From positions 1-52,568 of the forward strand of contig NZ_JMQI01000017.1 in assembly GCF_000695625.1 (NCBI RefSeq): a stretch of 52,568 nt of DNA, read 5' to 3'. The stretch is from Amycolatopsis rifamycinica (GTDB lineage Bacteria; Actinomycetota; Actinomycetes; Mycobacteriales; Pseudonocardiaceae). The notes under the pieces are model-generated. The model did no database searches, was not told where the DNA came from, and worked only from the letters and a program-made list of their open reading frames with translations. A program made the position numbers and the translations under genes. Shown here one piece after another: positions 25,181 through 35,197 of this stretch (positions are counted from its first letter, which is position 1; every line of letters starts with the position of its first letter).

Positions 25181-25612
25181 TCAACCACTCGTGGGCCGGG
25201 CGTCTACCTGCTTCTTAAGGCCCGAAAGGGCGCCGGCGATGTCGACGAGCGCCTGCGAACACGGGCCGCCCGCGGCCGGGACGGTCGTGCAGCCCGCGCT
25301 CCGGAACGCCCCGACGGCCTGCTCCAGCTTCCCGGCCTCGGCGACCAGCTGCGGGTCGCGGTCGTTCGCACGCTTGCGGGCCGCGCCCGGCACGTTGCCG
25401 ACCTCCGTGACGTACTTCTCACAGCCCTTCGGCAGCTGGGTGCGCGGGCTCGCGTAGCACTGGTCGACGGTCAGCGCGGCCAGTTTGGTCGGGAGCGCGT
25501 CCGGGCCGGGCTCGCCGCCCTGGCGCGGAGGCGTGGGGCCGGCCTCGTTCCCGCAGCCCGACAGGACCAGGACCAGCAACGCGCCGCCCACGGCGACTCC
25601 GAACCTACGCAC
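25181..25612 (-). CDS. Small secreted lipoprotein of unknown function
   Basis: 143 residues. Signal peptide with lipobox VLSGC (Cys20) predicts lipid anchoring outside the membrane. The mature part has four further cysteines (CY, GC, GCTT, PC), probably two disulfides, and an Ala/Lys-rich helix at the end. No family recognised. The GTG at 25612 follows TACCGT by 6 nt (leaderless). Divergent from dapE with overlapping -10 elements. Confidence 0.75.
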   Translation of the reverse strand: MRRFGVAVGGALLVLVLSGCGNEAGPTPPRQGGEPGPDALPTKLAALTVDQCYASPRTQLPKGCEKYVTEVGNVPGAARKRANDRDPQLVAEAGKLEQAVGAFRSAGCTTVPAAGGPCSQALVDIAGALSGLKKQVDARPTSG

Positions 25613-25618
25613 ACCCCC

Positions 25619-25628
25619 ACGGTAGCGT
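25619..25628. promoter_or_regulatory. Overlapping divergent -10 elements ACGGTAGCGT
   Basis: On the plus strand TAGCGT (25623-25628) ends 7 nt before the dapE ATG at 25636. On the minus strand TACCGT (25624-25619) ends 6 nt before GTG 25612. The hexamers share the central TA, and only 23 bp separate the two start codons. Confidence 0.65.
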
Positions 25629-25635
25629 GCGGGGC

Positions 25636-26706
25636 ATGAGCCTCGACCTGCACGCCGACCCCGTGGACCTGACCGCCGCGCTGGTGGACGTCTTCAGCGT
25701 GTCCGGCGCCGAAGCGGAGATCGCGACCGCGGTGCAGGACGCGCTGCTCGCGCAGGCCCCGCACCTGGAGGTCGTCCGCAACGGTGACGCCGTCCTCGCG
25801 CGGACGAACCTCGGCCGCGAGTCGCGGGTCGTGCTCGCCGGGCACCTGGACACCGTGCCGGAAAACGGCAACTTCCCTTCGCGGCGCGAAGGCACCGGTG
25901 ACGACGAGATCCTGCACGGCCTCGGCACGGTCGACATGAAGGGCGGCGACGCGGTCTTCCTGCACCTGGCGGCGACGCTGGCGGAGCCCAAGCACGACGT
26001 CACCTTCGTGTTCTACGACAACGAAGAGGTCGAAGCGGTCAAGAACGGCCTCGGCCGGATCGAGCGCGAGCTGCCGGAGTGGCTGGACGGCGACCTGGCG
26101 ATCGTCGGGGAGCCGTCGAACGCGGTGATCGAGGCCGGCTGCCAGGGCACCATGCGCGTCGAACTGCGGCTTTCGGGGAAGCGGGCGCACACCGCGCGGG
26201 CGTGGATGGGCGAGAACGCGATCCACGCGCTCGCCGAGCCGCTGCGCCGGCTGGAGGAGTACACGCCGCGGGTCGTCGACATCGACGGCCTCACCTACCG
26301 CGAGGGCCTCCAGGCGACGTCGATCAGCGGCGGGGTGGCGGGCAACGTCGTCCCGGACGCGGCGGTGCTGACGGTCAACCACCGCTTCGCCCCGGACCGC
26401 GACGCGGCGGCGGCCGAGCGCCACCTGCGCGAGGTGTTCGACGGTTTCGAACTGTCCGTTGTGGACCTTTCCCCGGGCGCGCTGCCGGGCCTGTCGGCCC
26501 CGGCGGCGGCGGAGCTGGTGGCGGCGGCCGGCGGCCGCGCGGCGGCCAAGCTCGGCTGGACGGACGTCGCCCGCTTCGCGGCCCGCGGCATGCCGGCGGT
26601 GAACTTCGGCCCGGGCGACCCGACGTTGGCGCACACGAAGCAGGAGAACGTCCGGACGGCGGAGATCCGCCAGGTCACCGAGGTGCTCCGCAAGTTCCTG
26701 GGCTGA
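25636..26706 (+). CDS. dapE: Succinyl-diaminopimelate desuccinylase
   Basis: 356 residues, M20 peptidase family. Zinc ligands and catalytic residues: H and D in [13 protein letters not shown] in GTVDMKGGD, the EE pair in [10 protein letters not shown] in [10 protein letters not shown] and the terminal H in [12 protein letters not shown]. Residues about 175-285 form the dimerisation (lid) domain. It releases LL-diaminopimelate. ATG 25636 is chosen over an in-frame ATG three codons earlier because of the -10 spacing. It sits next to dapD, as Rv1202/Rv1201c do in M. tuberculosis. Confidence 0.93.
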   Translation: MSLDLHADPVDLTAALVDVFSVSGAEAEIATAVQDALLAQAPHLEVVRNGDAVLARTNLGRESRVVLAGHLDTVPENGNFPSRREGTGDDEILHGLGTVDMKGGDAVFLHLAATLAEPKHDVTFVFYDNEEVEAVKNGLGRIERELPEWLDGDLAIVGEPSNAVIEAGCQGTMRVELRLSGKRAHTARAWMGENAIHALAEPLRRLEEYTPRVVDIDGLTYREGLQATSISGGVAGNVVPDAAVLTVNHRFAPDRDAAAAERHLREVFDGFELSVVDLSPGALPGLSAPAAAELVAAAGGRAAAKLGWTDVARFAARGMPAVNFGPGDPTLAHTKQENVRTAEIRQVTEVLRKFLG

Positions 26707-26833
26707 GCGCCTGTGGCCGTCGTCACACGCGGCGGTCCTGAGCTGCGGTGACGCTCCGCCACCGCAGGTCACCGCAACTTTTCCCGGCCGCGGCCCGTAT
26801 GTCCTTCTGAAACCGCGCACCCCGGGAGGACCC

Positions 26834-27634
26834 ATGCCGAAAACCGCGAGACGAGCCGCGGCCGTGGCCGTGCTCGCCCTGGCGGTGAGCGGGTGTGGCG
26901 GGGAAAGACAGCCCGTCGCCGCGCCGGCGGCCGGACCGGTCCTCACCGCCATCGGGGACGCCACCTCGATCCCGCCGCCGCCCGCCGAGCGGGAGCCCGA
27001 GCGGCCGCCGGTGCCGCAGAGCGCGCCCGCCATCTCCTTCCCGCGGACCGGATCCGGCCAGTGGATGTTCACCCCGGGCAGCGACGAAATCGCCGGCAGC
27101 CGCGGCCGGCTGATGCGCTACCGGATCGCCATCGAGACCGACATCGACGGCGTCGGCCCCACCGGGTTCGCCAAGGACATCCGCGCCATCCTCGGCGACC
27201 CGCGCGGCTGGACCGTCGGCGGGCAGTGGCGGCTGCAGCAGGTCGGCCCGGCCGACAGCGCCGACTTCACCATCTACCTCGCGACCCCGGCCAGCCGCGA
27301 CAAGCTGTGCGGCGGCACGCCGGACAGCTACACCTCCTGCCGCAACGGCAGCAACGTCGTGCTCAACGTCGCCCGCTGGGCCAACGCCGTCCCGGGCTAC
27401 GGCGCCCCGCTCGAGGTCTACCGCCAGTACATGGTCACCCACGAGACCGGGCACCGGCTCGGCCAGGGCCACGAGCTGTGCCCGGGCCCCGGCAAGCCGG
27501 CGCCGGTGATGGAGCAGCAGACGCTCGGGTTGCACGGCTGCGTCCCGAACCCGTGGCCGTTCCCCGACGGCAGCCGCGCCTACGCCGGCCCGCCGGGCGA
27601 GTACGCCGACCCGATCCCGGCAGGCGACTCCTGA
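26834..27634 (+). CDS. DUF3152-type secreted lipoprotein with metzincin-like zinc motif
   Basis: 266 residues. Signal peptide with lipobox VSGC (Cys21), a Pro-rich spacer (45-65), then a domain with HETGHRLGQGH at residues 203-213, an exact HExxHxxGxxH zinc site, and a downstream PVMEQQ (Met226) that may form the Met-turn. I recognise the general DUF3152 layout of actinobacteria; proteolytic activity is inferred from the motif. Four cysteines between 159 and 242 suggest disulfides. ATG 26834 has GGGAGGA upstream. Confidence 0.82.
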   Translation: MPKTARRAAAVAVLALAVSGCGGERQPVAAPAAGPVLTAIGDATSIPPPPAEREPERPPVPQSAPAISFPRTGSGQWMFTPGSDEIAGSRGRLMRYRIAIETDIDGVGPTGFAKDIRAILGDPRGWTVGGQWRLQQVGPADSADFTIYLATPASRDKLCGGTPDSYTSCRNGSNVVLNVARWANAVPGYGAPLEVYRQYMVTHETGHRLGQGHELCPGPGKPAPVMEQQTLGLHGCVPNPWPFPDGSRAYAGPPGEYADPIPAGDS

Positions 27635-27655
27635 TCCGCCGCTAGGCTCGCCGGT

Positions 27656-28410
27656 ATGCCGGACAGCACCCCGACGTCGCGCGTGGTCGGCGGCGACGTC
27701 GTCGAGGGACGGCAACGCCTCGTCTTCGTTCCCAACGGTGACTGTTACGCGCTCGGCACGAGGGCGCACCACTGGTCATCACCGGCACGGCGAAGGGAAC
27801 CGTGCCGGCACTGGAATCGTGGCTGACCCCGGAGCTGGTGATCGGTGAGCTCGCCGACGAGGTGGACGAGCTGGCGTATGCCGCGGATCCGACCGGGGCC
27901 AACCTGGAGAGCGTCCGCGAGTCGTACCACGCGGTGCCCGAGCACCGCCGGATCCACCTGCTCGGCGACATGGACCAGAACGACGTCCCGGTGCGGATCC
28001 TGCTCGCCGAGGTGGGGGAGACGATCCCGGCCCGGAGCCGGGGCCGGACGCTCACGGTGACCCTGCAGCTCCGGGAGCAGGCGCTCGACTACTTCCGCCG
28101 GAGCGCGGCCGGTGGCGACAGAGACCGGGCGCGGCGGGTGGCGGACGGACCGGAGACGACCGTCCCGCTGGTCGTGGGCGGCACCGTCCACCCGGGCGGC
28201 TGGCCGGATCCGGCGGGTCTGGAGGTTCTGCAGATCGACTACCCGGCGGCCGGGCCGGCCGACGGCCCGGCTGGGCGTGATGGCCGCGCTGCTGCGGGAG
28301 AAGTTCGAGCGCCACCCGGCGATGGCGGCGACCTTGCTGGGCACGGGTGACGCCTGCCTGCTCTGCAACGACTGGGCCCGCCGGGGCGGCTACCACGACC
28401 GATCCCGGCG
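27656..28410 (+). pseudogene. Decayed NADAR-family (COG3236) gene with frameshifts
   Basis: Three stretches in changing frames read as one protein. From ATG 27656 (leaderless, TAGGCT 7 nt upstream) RQRLVFVPNGDCYALGT; after a frame change near 27760, VITGTAKGTVPALESWLTPE through PEHRRIHLLGDMDQNDVPVR and VHPGGWPDPAGLEVL to about 28255; after a second change, VMAALLREKFERHP and TLLGTGDA. This order resembles actinobacterial proteins with two accessory domains before a NADAR (nucleoside/riboflavin-intermediate N-glycosidase-like) domain, from memory. The N-terminal half of the NADAR domain is missing, so there is a deletion as well as frameshifts. The 3' end abuts the chitinase stop. Confidence 0.55.
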
Positions 28411-28423
28411 GGCGGCTCCTGAC

Positions 28424-29467
28424 CTACCGGCCCTGCAGCGCCTTGACGTTGTCGCCGAACGTCCAGCCCTTCGAGCCGTCCCAGTTGACCGACCAGTCCA
28501 TCAGGCCCTTGAGGCCCGGAACCGACCGCCACGCCTGGGACACCAGGCTCGGCGACAGGTACCCGCCGCCCGCGCCGGGCTGGGCGGGCAGGCCGGGGAC
28601 CTGCTTGTCGTAGGGGACGCGGATCGTGGTGCCCTGCACGACCAGGCCGTTGTTCAGGCACTGCGTCTGCACGGTGAAGCCCTGCACGGTCCCGGCCTGG
28701 TACGAGTCGCCGGCGCAGCCGTACATCGAGCCGTTGTAGTACTGCATGTTCAGCCACCACAGCCGGCCGTTGTCCGCGTACTTCTTGATGATCGGCAGGT
28801 ACGCGCCCCAGATCGAGCCGTAGGCGACGCTGCCGCCGGTCACGTACGCGGTCTCGGGGGCCATCGTGAGCCCGAAGTTCGACGGCATCTGCGCGAGCAC
28901 GCCGTCGATGATGCGGATCAGGTTGCTCTGCGACGCCGACAGCGTCTTGATGTTCCCGCTGTTCGTCAGCCCGGTCTCGATGTCGATGTCGATCCCGTCG
29001 AAGTTGTACCGCTTCAGGATCGGCACGACCGTGGCGACGAACCGGTCCGCCACCGCGGCCGACGAAAGGTCGATCCCGGCGGCCGCGCCGCCGATGGACA
29101 GCAGGATCGTCGCGCCCGCGGCCTTGGCGGCGCACATCTCGGCGGGCGTGGACACCCGGACCCCGGCGTCCATCCCGTCCTCCCACAGCACCGTCCCGTC
29201 GGAGCGGATCACCGGGAAGGCGGCGTTGATCACGTTGTAGCCGTGCTGGGCCAGCCGGCTGTCGGTGATCGGGATCCAGCCCAGCCCGGGGTGGACGCCG
29301 TTCGCGGCGCCGTCCCAGTTTTCCCAGTAGCCCTGGAGAACCTTGCCCGCGGGCCGCGATTTCACCGCGCACGTGTCGGCCTGCACCGCCGCCTGCGCGG
29401 GGGCCGGGACGAACAGCGGGACGGCCAGCACCGTGGCCAGCAGGGTTCCGAGCAAACGACCGGACAT
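28424..29467 (-). CDS. Secreted GH18 chitinase
   Basis: 347 residues. Sec signal peptide (cleavage near AQA-AV, residues 26-27), then a GH18 barrel: KVLQGYWENWD, ILLSIGGAAAG, and the catalytic DGIDIDIE with D157, D160, D162 and E164 (DxxDxDxE, E being the acid/base). GLTMAPETAYV and MDWSVNWDGS fit the later strands. No carbohydrate-binding module, so it is a single-domain enzyme. ATG 29467 is chosen for GGGAG 7 nt upstream; ATG 29479 is an alternative. A DasR-like site lies about 86 bp upstream, suggesting induction by chitin-derived sugars. Confidence 0.93.
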   Translation of the reverse strand: MSGRLLGTLLATVLAVPLFVPAPAQAAVQADTCAVKSRPAGKVLQGYWENWDGAANGVHPGLGWIPITDSRLAQHGYNVINAAFPVIRSDGTVLWEDGMDAGVRVSTPAEMCAAKAAGATILLSIGGAAAGIDLSSAAVADRFVATVVPILKRYNFDGIDIDIETGLTNSGNIKTLSASQSNLIRIIDGVLAQMPSNFGLTMAPETAYVTGGSVAYGSIWGAYLPIIKKYADNGRLWWLNMQYYNGSMYGCAGDSYQAGTVQGFTVQTQCLNNGLVVQGTTIRVPYDKQVPGLPAQPGAGGGYLSPSLVSQAWRSVPGLKGLMDWSVNWDGSKGWTFGDNVKALQGR

Positions 29468-29552
29468 ACCGGCTCCCATCGTCGTTGAGGGGTGAACGCG
29501 GCGTGTCCGCCCAACATAAGCGCCGCGGGGAACCGGTGACTACCGACGAACG

Positions 29553-29568
29553 GGTGGTCTAGACAACT
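29553..29568. promoter_or_regulatory. Putative DasR-responsive element upstream of the chitinase
   Basis: GGTGGTCTAGACAACT matches the Streptomyces dre consensus ACTGGTCTAGACCACT at 13 of 16 positions, including the full TGGTCTAGAC core. It lies just upstream of the likely chitinase promoter. Confidence 0.6.
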
Positions 29569-29605
29569 CGGTGACGTCCCGCGAGGGACGCCCCCGAGCC
29601 GTGGA

Positions 29606-31321
<1,716 letters not shown>

Positions 31322-33586
31322 CTAGACGGTCAGCGTCCAGGAGGACAGGTAACCGGTGTCGGCCGGGCCGACGTCCTTGATCTGCAGTTTCCACGTGCCG
31401 TTCGCGGCTTCCGAGGAGGCGTTGACGGTGTAGGTGGTGTCGATGTTGTCGGCGGAGTCGCTGCCGGAGTTCTTCATGCGGTAGCTCGTGCCGTCCGGCG
31501 CGATCAGGTCGAGGACGAGGTCACCGCGGTAGGTGTGGGTGATGTGGACTTCGACCTTGGTGGTGCCGGACGCGTTGCGCGCGCAGCCGGACACGGTGCT
31601 GGTGCTGGCGACCGCGCTTGCCGGGTAGTCCGGGATGTCCAGGCGGGTCGAGTTGGTCACCGGGGCGCACGACGAGGTCGTCCCGACGGTCAGGGCGTAC
31701 GTCGCGGTGTGGTCGGTGCTGGCCCCGTCGGCGGTGATGGTGATCGGGAAGCTGCCGGTCGGGGTCGACGTCGTGGTCGCGATGGTCAGGGTCGAGGAAC
31801 CACCGGAGGAGATCGTCGCCGGGCTGAACGTCGCGGTCGCGCCGGCGGGCAGGCCGGAAGCGGACAGCGTGATCGACTGCGCCGCGCCCGAGGTGATCGC
31901 GGTGGTCACGGTGGCGGTGGCCGTGCCGCCCGGCTGCACCGAACCCGACGCCGGGTTCAGCGCGACCGAGAAGTCCGGCCCGCCGCCGCTGCACGAGGCG
32001 GGCTCACCGCTGGCGGCGGTGACGGAGATGGCGTCCCACGCGGCCTTGGTCGCGTTGTACTCGGTGCAGCTGCCCGGGAAGAGCGCGATCGCGGCTTCGA
32101 GGGTCGCCTTGCGGGCGGCCTTGTGGTTCCACGACGAGGTCTTCTTCAGCAGGCCGTTGTAGAAGATCTTGCCGGCCTTCTGGATGCCGACGCCGGTGAC
32201 CGAAGAGTTGTTGCAGGTCGGGCTGGCGGGCTTGCCGCCACCCGGGTTCGAGCCCTCGGCCAGCAGGTAGAACCAGTGGTTCTGCGGGCCGGCCGCCGCG
32301 TGCACCTCGGTGCTCGGGATCGACGACGAGTAGCAGTTCGGGTCGCCCACCTTCGACGGCTGGTACATGTAGCGGATCGGGCCCTGGCCGACCAGGTTGA
32401 CCCCCTCGCCGACCTCGTAGTCCGGGGTGTCCTTGGCGTTGTTGGCGTACGCCTCGGTCAGCGCGCCGAAGATGTCGCCGGTGGACTCGTTGAGGCCGCC
32501 GTTCTCGTTGCCGGAGCCCGCCCCACCCGGGGTGGTCTGGAAGATGGCGTGCCCGTACTCGTGGGCGACGACGTCGATCGAGGTGGCCTGGCGCTGGTTG
32601 TCCTGCGAGTGGCCGAAGTGCGTCGACGAACCGTTCCAGTAGGCGTTGACGTCGGACAGGCCGACCGACGCCGGGTATCCGCCGCCGTTGCCGTTGATGC
32701 CGTTGCGGCCCAGCCAGTCGCCGAGCATCTTCCACTCGGTCTGGGAGCCGAACAGCGTGTCGACGCAGGCGGTTTCCAGGTCGGTGCCGGAGCCGTTGCC
32801 CCAGTTGTTGTCCGGCCCGCTGTAGACGGAACCGCCCTCACGGCCGCAGCTCAGCCCGGTGCGGGCCGGGTCGCGCAGGGTGTACGTGCTGCCGGACTGC
32901 GTGGTGTCGATGGAGACGTTGCCGACGTAGTAGCTGTTGCCGGTGCCGGCCACGTTCACCGTGGCGGGCTGGGCCTGCCGCTTCACCCCCGAGTCGAAGG
33001 TGCGGACGTCGTCGCGCTTGTCGAGCACCGCGCCGGTGGCCGCGTCGACGAACACGTGCAGGTTGCTCGGGGCCGTGGCGGTGCGCCCGGCGACGACGAC
33101 TTCGTAGGCCAGCTTCGGGCTCGTCCCGGCCAGCACCACCTTCTCCGGCGTGCTCACACTGTCCACAGTGGGCAGTTGAGCGCGCGCGGTGGCGGCGGCC
33201 TTGGCCGCGTCGACCAGGGCTTGGGTCCCGACGGTGATCGGCGCGGTTTCCGCGGCGCTGGTGCCGCGGACGCGCCCGGCGCCGTCGGCGACGACGACCG
33301 CGTCCCCGCCCACGACCCGCAGGCCCTGGTAGGTGCGCTGGTAGGCGCCGTAGAAGAGCCCGGCGCCACCGGGGGTCAGGCCGATGCGCTGGAACGATTC
33401 GGCCGGGCCGCGGCGCAGGGTGTCGAGACCACTGGCGGCCGCCTGGTCGGCGGCGCGGGCGGCGGCCGCTTCCGGGGCGGCGGGCTGTGCTTGGGGCGCC
33501 GCGCCGGCCGGGGTCACCGGTAACGCGAGCGTCATGGCAAGCCCGGCGGCGGCCGCCAAGCCCGTGCTGAACCCACGATGGGTCAT
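31322..33586 (-). CDS. Secreted M4 (thermolysin-like) metalloprotease with Ig-like and P domains
   Basis: 754 residues. Signal peptide about 1-29; FTP propeptide to about residue 190 (GTSAAETAPITVGTQALVDAA, LHVFVDAATGAVLDKRDDVR); M4 catalytic domain with zinc motif H342-E343-Y-G-H346 in VAHEYGHAIFQT, third ligand in GLNESTGDIFGA, and the catalytic His region HAAAGPQNHWFYLLAEG; an Ig-like domain about 535-620; a P domain at the end. The last about 125 bp are identical to the M28 gene end. ATG 33586 has GGAAGGAAG upstream. A conserved promoter block lies 100-130 bp upstream and the HTH-TPR gene at 33895-35160 precedes it. Confidence 0.94.
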   Translation of the reverse strand: MTHRGFSTGLAAAAGLAMTLALPVTPAGAAPQAQPAAPEAAAARAADQAAASGLDTLRRGPAESFQRIGLTPGGAGLFYGAYQRTYQGLRVVGGDAVVVADGAGRVRGTSAAETAPITVGTQALVDAAKAAATARAQLPTVDSVSTPEKVVLAGTSPKLAYEVVVAGRTATAPSNLHVFVDAATGAVLDKRDDVRTFDSGVKRQAQPATVNVAGTGNSYYVGNVSIDTTQSGSTYTLRDPARTGLSCGREGGSVYSGPDNNWGNGSGTDLETACVDTLFGSQTEWKMLGDWLGRNGINGNGGGYPASVGLSDVNAYWNGSSTHFGHSQDNQRQATSIDVVAHEYGHAIFQTTPGGAGSGNENGGLNESTGDIFGALTEAYANNAKDTPDYEVGEGVNLVGQGPIRYMYQPSKVGDPNCYSSSIPSTEVHAAAGPQNHWFYLLAEGSNPGGGKPASPTCNNSSVTGVGIQKAGKIFYNGLLKKTSSWNHKAARKATLEAAIALFPGSCTEYNATKAAWDAISVTAASGEPASCSGGGPDFSVALNPASGSVQPGGTATATVTTAITSGAAQSITLSASGLPAGATATFSPATISSGGSSTLTIATTTSTPTGSFPITITADGASTDHTATYALTVGTTSSCAPVTNSTRLDIPDYPASAVASTSTVSGCARNASGTTKVEVHITHTYRGDLVLDLIAPDGTSYRMKNSGSDSADNIDTTYTVNASSEAANGTWKLQIKDVGPADTGYLSSWTLTV

Positions 33587-33684
33587 CGAGGTCTTCCTTC
33601 CATGAAGGCAGAATCGAGGTCCGGTAAGGGAAAGGGGAGACGTGTCCGGCGGGCTAACTCCAGGTATGCGTCCGGACGCATCCG

Positions 33685-33713
33685 AGTAAAGGATCAGCCG
33701 ATCCGGGCGTCAA
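33685..33713 (-). promoter_or_regulatory. Conserved protease promoter, module 1 (TTGACG-N17-TTTACT)
   Basis: -35 TTGACG (33713-33708) and -10-like TTTACT (33690-33685). The same arrangement and flanking bases precede the second M4 gene (37319-37290): CCGTTCGGC(G/C)CA just before the -35 and CTCGGA(T/C)GCGTCCGG just after the -10. The 308-bp gap 33587-33894 otherwise holds a 39-codon frame and a CGACTTTCGTAGG element at 33809-33829. Confidence 0.55.
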
Positions 33714-33744
33714 TGCGCCGAACGGACCAACAGCGCGTTACGGA

Positions 33745-33864
33745 TTATCGAATCAATTCGTACAAAGCCCGCTGCAGCAGGGGATTCTCGCCGCGTTCCG
33801 CTCCGGAACGACTTTCGTAGGGATTGTCGGCGACACCATCCGAACGCCGGACGATCTCGATCAC
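33745..33864 (-). CDS. Possible 39-residue peptide ORF between regulator and M4 protease
   Basis: GTG 33864 to TAA 33747-33745, in the same frame as, and 30 bases after, the stop of the HTH-TPR regulator. The product starts IEIVRRSDGVADNPYESRSG and ends LLQRALYELIR; it is hydrophilic with no signal peptide. No clear ribosome site. It could be a small gene, the tail of a once longer regulator, or chance. The place is where signal-peptide genes such as nprX stand in Bacillus, but it lacks a secretion signal. Confidence 0.25.
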   Translation of the reverse strand: MIEIVRRSDGVADNPYESRSGAERGENPLLQRALYELIR

Positions 33865-33894
33865 CGGGATTCGTTGGTACCGCTCGGAATCGCT

Positions 33895-35160
33895 TCAGTC
33901 CGCTTCGGCGCCCAGCGCGATGAGCCCGTTCCGCAGCACGTCCGCCGCCTCCGCCGGTTTCCCGGTCTCCCCGAGCAGTTCGCTCAGCGGCCGCAGCGCG
34001 CGGACGAGCACCCCGCGGGCGTCCAGGCCGGTGGCCAGCTCGACGGCGGCCCGCAGGTCCTCGACCGCGCGGCGGGCGTCGCCGCGGGCCTTGGCCAGCG
34101 AGCCCAGCTGCAGCCGCAGCTCGGCGGCCAGCGGCGTGCCCGCCGCGACGGCCGGGCGGATCTGGTCGAGCAACGCGGCCGCCGTCTCCAGCCGGCCGGC
34201 GGCGAGGTGCTCCCCGGCGAGCTCGACGGTGATCGCCGGGACGTCGTCCGGCCACGCCGTCTCCCGCGCCGCGCCGAGGTCGGCCAGCGCGCCCTCGACG
34301 TCACCCGACCGGCCGCGGACCCGGGCCCTGGCCAGCAGGCAGTACGCCATCGCGGGGTGCAGCGCCCGTTCCTGCATCAGGTCGTAGGCCGCGGCGACCG
34401 ACGCGGCGGCGTCGGCGAACCGGTCCGCCGCCAGGTGGCTGCGGCAGACCTCGACGTGGCTGCGGGTCAGCTCGGCGAGCACCGCCGGGCCGCCCCGGGT
34501 GAGCCGCAACGCCGAGCCGGCGTACTCCGCCGCCCGCTCCAGGTCGCCCTGACGCAGGTGCCGCTCGGCCAGGCACGCCCGCAGGGTCAGCAGCATCGAC
34601 GGCTGCGGGTAGCCGTCGCGCAGCAGTTCGGCGTGGCAGGTTTCCAGCAGGTGCACCGAATACTGCACCTCACCCCAGCCGGTCAGCACGGCCGCGCGCA
34701 GCGGCACGACCATCGCCCGCACCGGCGGCGGCTCACCCGCCAGTGCCGTTTCGGCGTCCGCGACGTACTTCGTGCGGATGTCGCCGGTCGAGTACCCGGC
34801 CAGCCACAGCAGCGCGATCCCCGCCTGCCGCGGCCGGTCCAGGCGCTCGGCGCGACGCCGGATCCGCTGCATCCGCGGGGTGGCGCGGCGGGCGTCGCCG
34901 GCCAGGAACCGTTCCGCCGTCTCGATCAGCTCGAGGTCCAGCTCGATCAGCTCCCGCGGGGACCGCCCGCCCAGCAGCTCGTCCGGATCGACGCCGAGCT
35001 GCTGGGCGAAGAACCGCAGCGCGTCCCCCGACGGCGTCCGCACGCCGGTCTCGACCGACGACACGTACGCCGCGGAGTACTGCGGCCCGGCGAGTTCGCG
35101 CTGCGTGAGCCCGCGTTCGGTGCGCAGCTCACGCAGGCGTTCGCCGACGCTCTCGCTCAC
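33895..35160 (-). CDS. XRE-type HTH regulator with TPR domain (NprR/RRNPP-like architecture), module 1
   Basis: 421 residues. HTH at about 5-60: ERLRELRTERGLTQRELAG, AAYVSSVETGVRTPSGDALR. The remaining 350 residues are antiparallel helices with TPR spacing (for example HLRQGDLERAAEYAGSALRL, ARGDARRAVEDLRAAVELA). The length and HTH+TPR plan equal those of NprR/PlcR-type peptide receptors; actinobacteria also have many uncharacterised proteins of this plan. GTG 35160 has GGAAAGG upstream. It follows the second M4 gene by 37 bp and precedes the first M4 gene, the probable target. Sequence relatedness to the regulator at 37469-38740 is visible throughout the HTH (GLTQRELA versus GWTQRELA). Confidence 0.85.
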   Translation of the reverse strand: MSESVGERLRELRTERGLTQRELAGPQYSAAYVSSVETGVRTPSGDALRFFAQQLGVDPDELLGGRSPRELIELDLELIETAERFLAGDARRATPRMQRIRRRAERLDRPRQAGIALLWLAGYSTGDIRTKYVADAETALAGEPPPVRAMVVPLRAAVLTGWGEVQYSVHLLETCHAELLRDGYPQPSMLLTLRACLAERHLRQGDLERAAEYAGSALRLTRGGPAVLAELTRSHVEVCRSHLAADRFADAAASVAAAYDLMQERALHPAMAYCLLARARVRGRSGDVEGALADLGAARETAWPDDVPAITVELAGEHLAAGRLETAAALLDQIRPAVAAGTPLAAELRLQLGSLAKARGDARRAVEDLRAAVELATGLDARGVLVRALRPLSELLGETGKPAEAADVLRNGLIALGAEAD

Positions 35161-35197
35161 CCGGGTGCCTTTCCGCCGTGGACGTTCAGGGTAGGCC

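Noticed and set aside
33710..33800. Similar ALLVRSAH / ALLRSAH endings of frames upstream of both M4 genes, suggesting a conserved small peptide
   Set aside because: The conserved bases coincide with the -35 flank, the frames differ relative to the regulator stop and no start codon is convincing; promoter conservation explains it.
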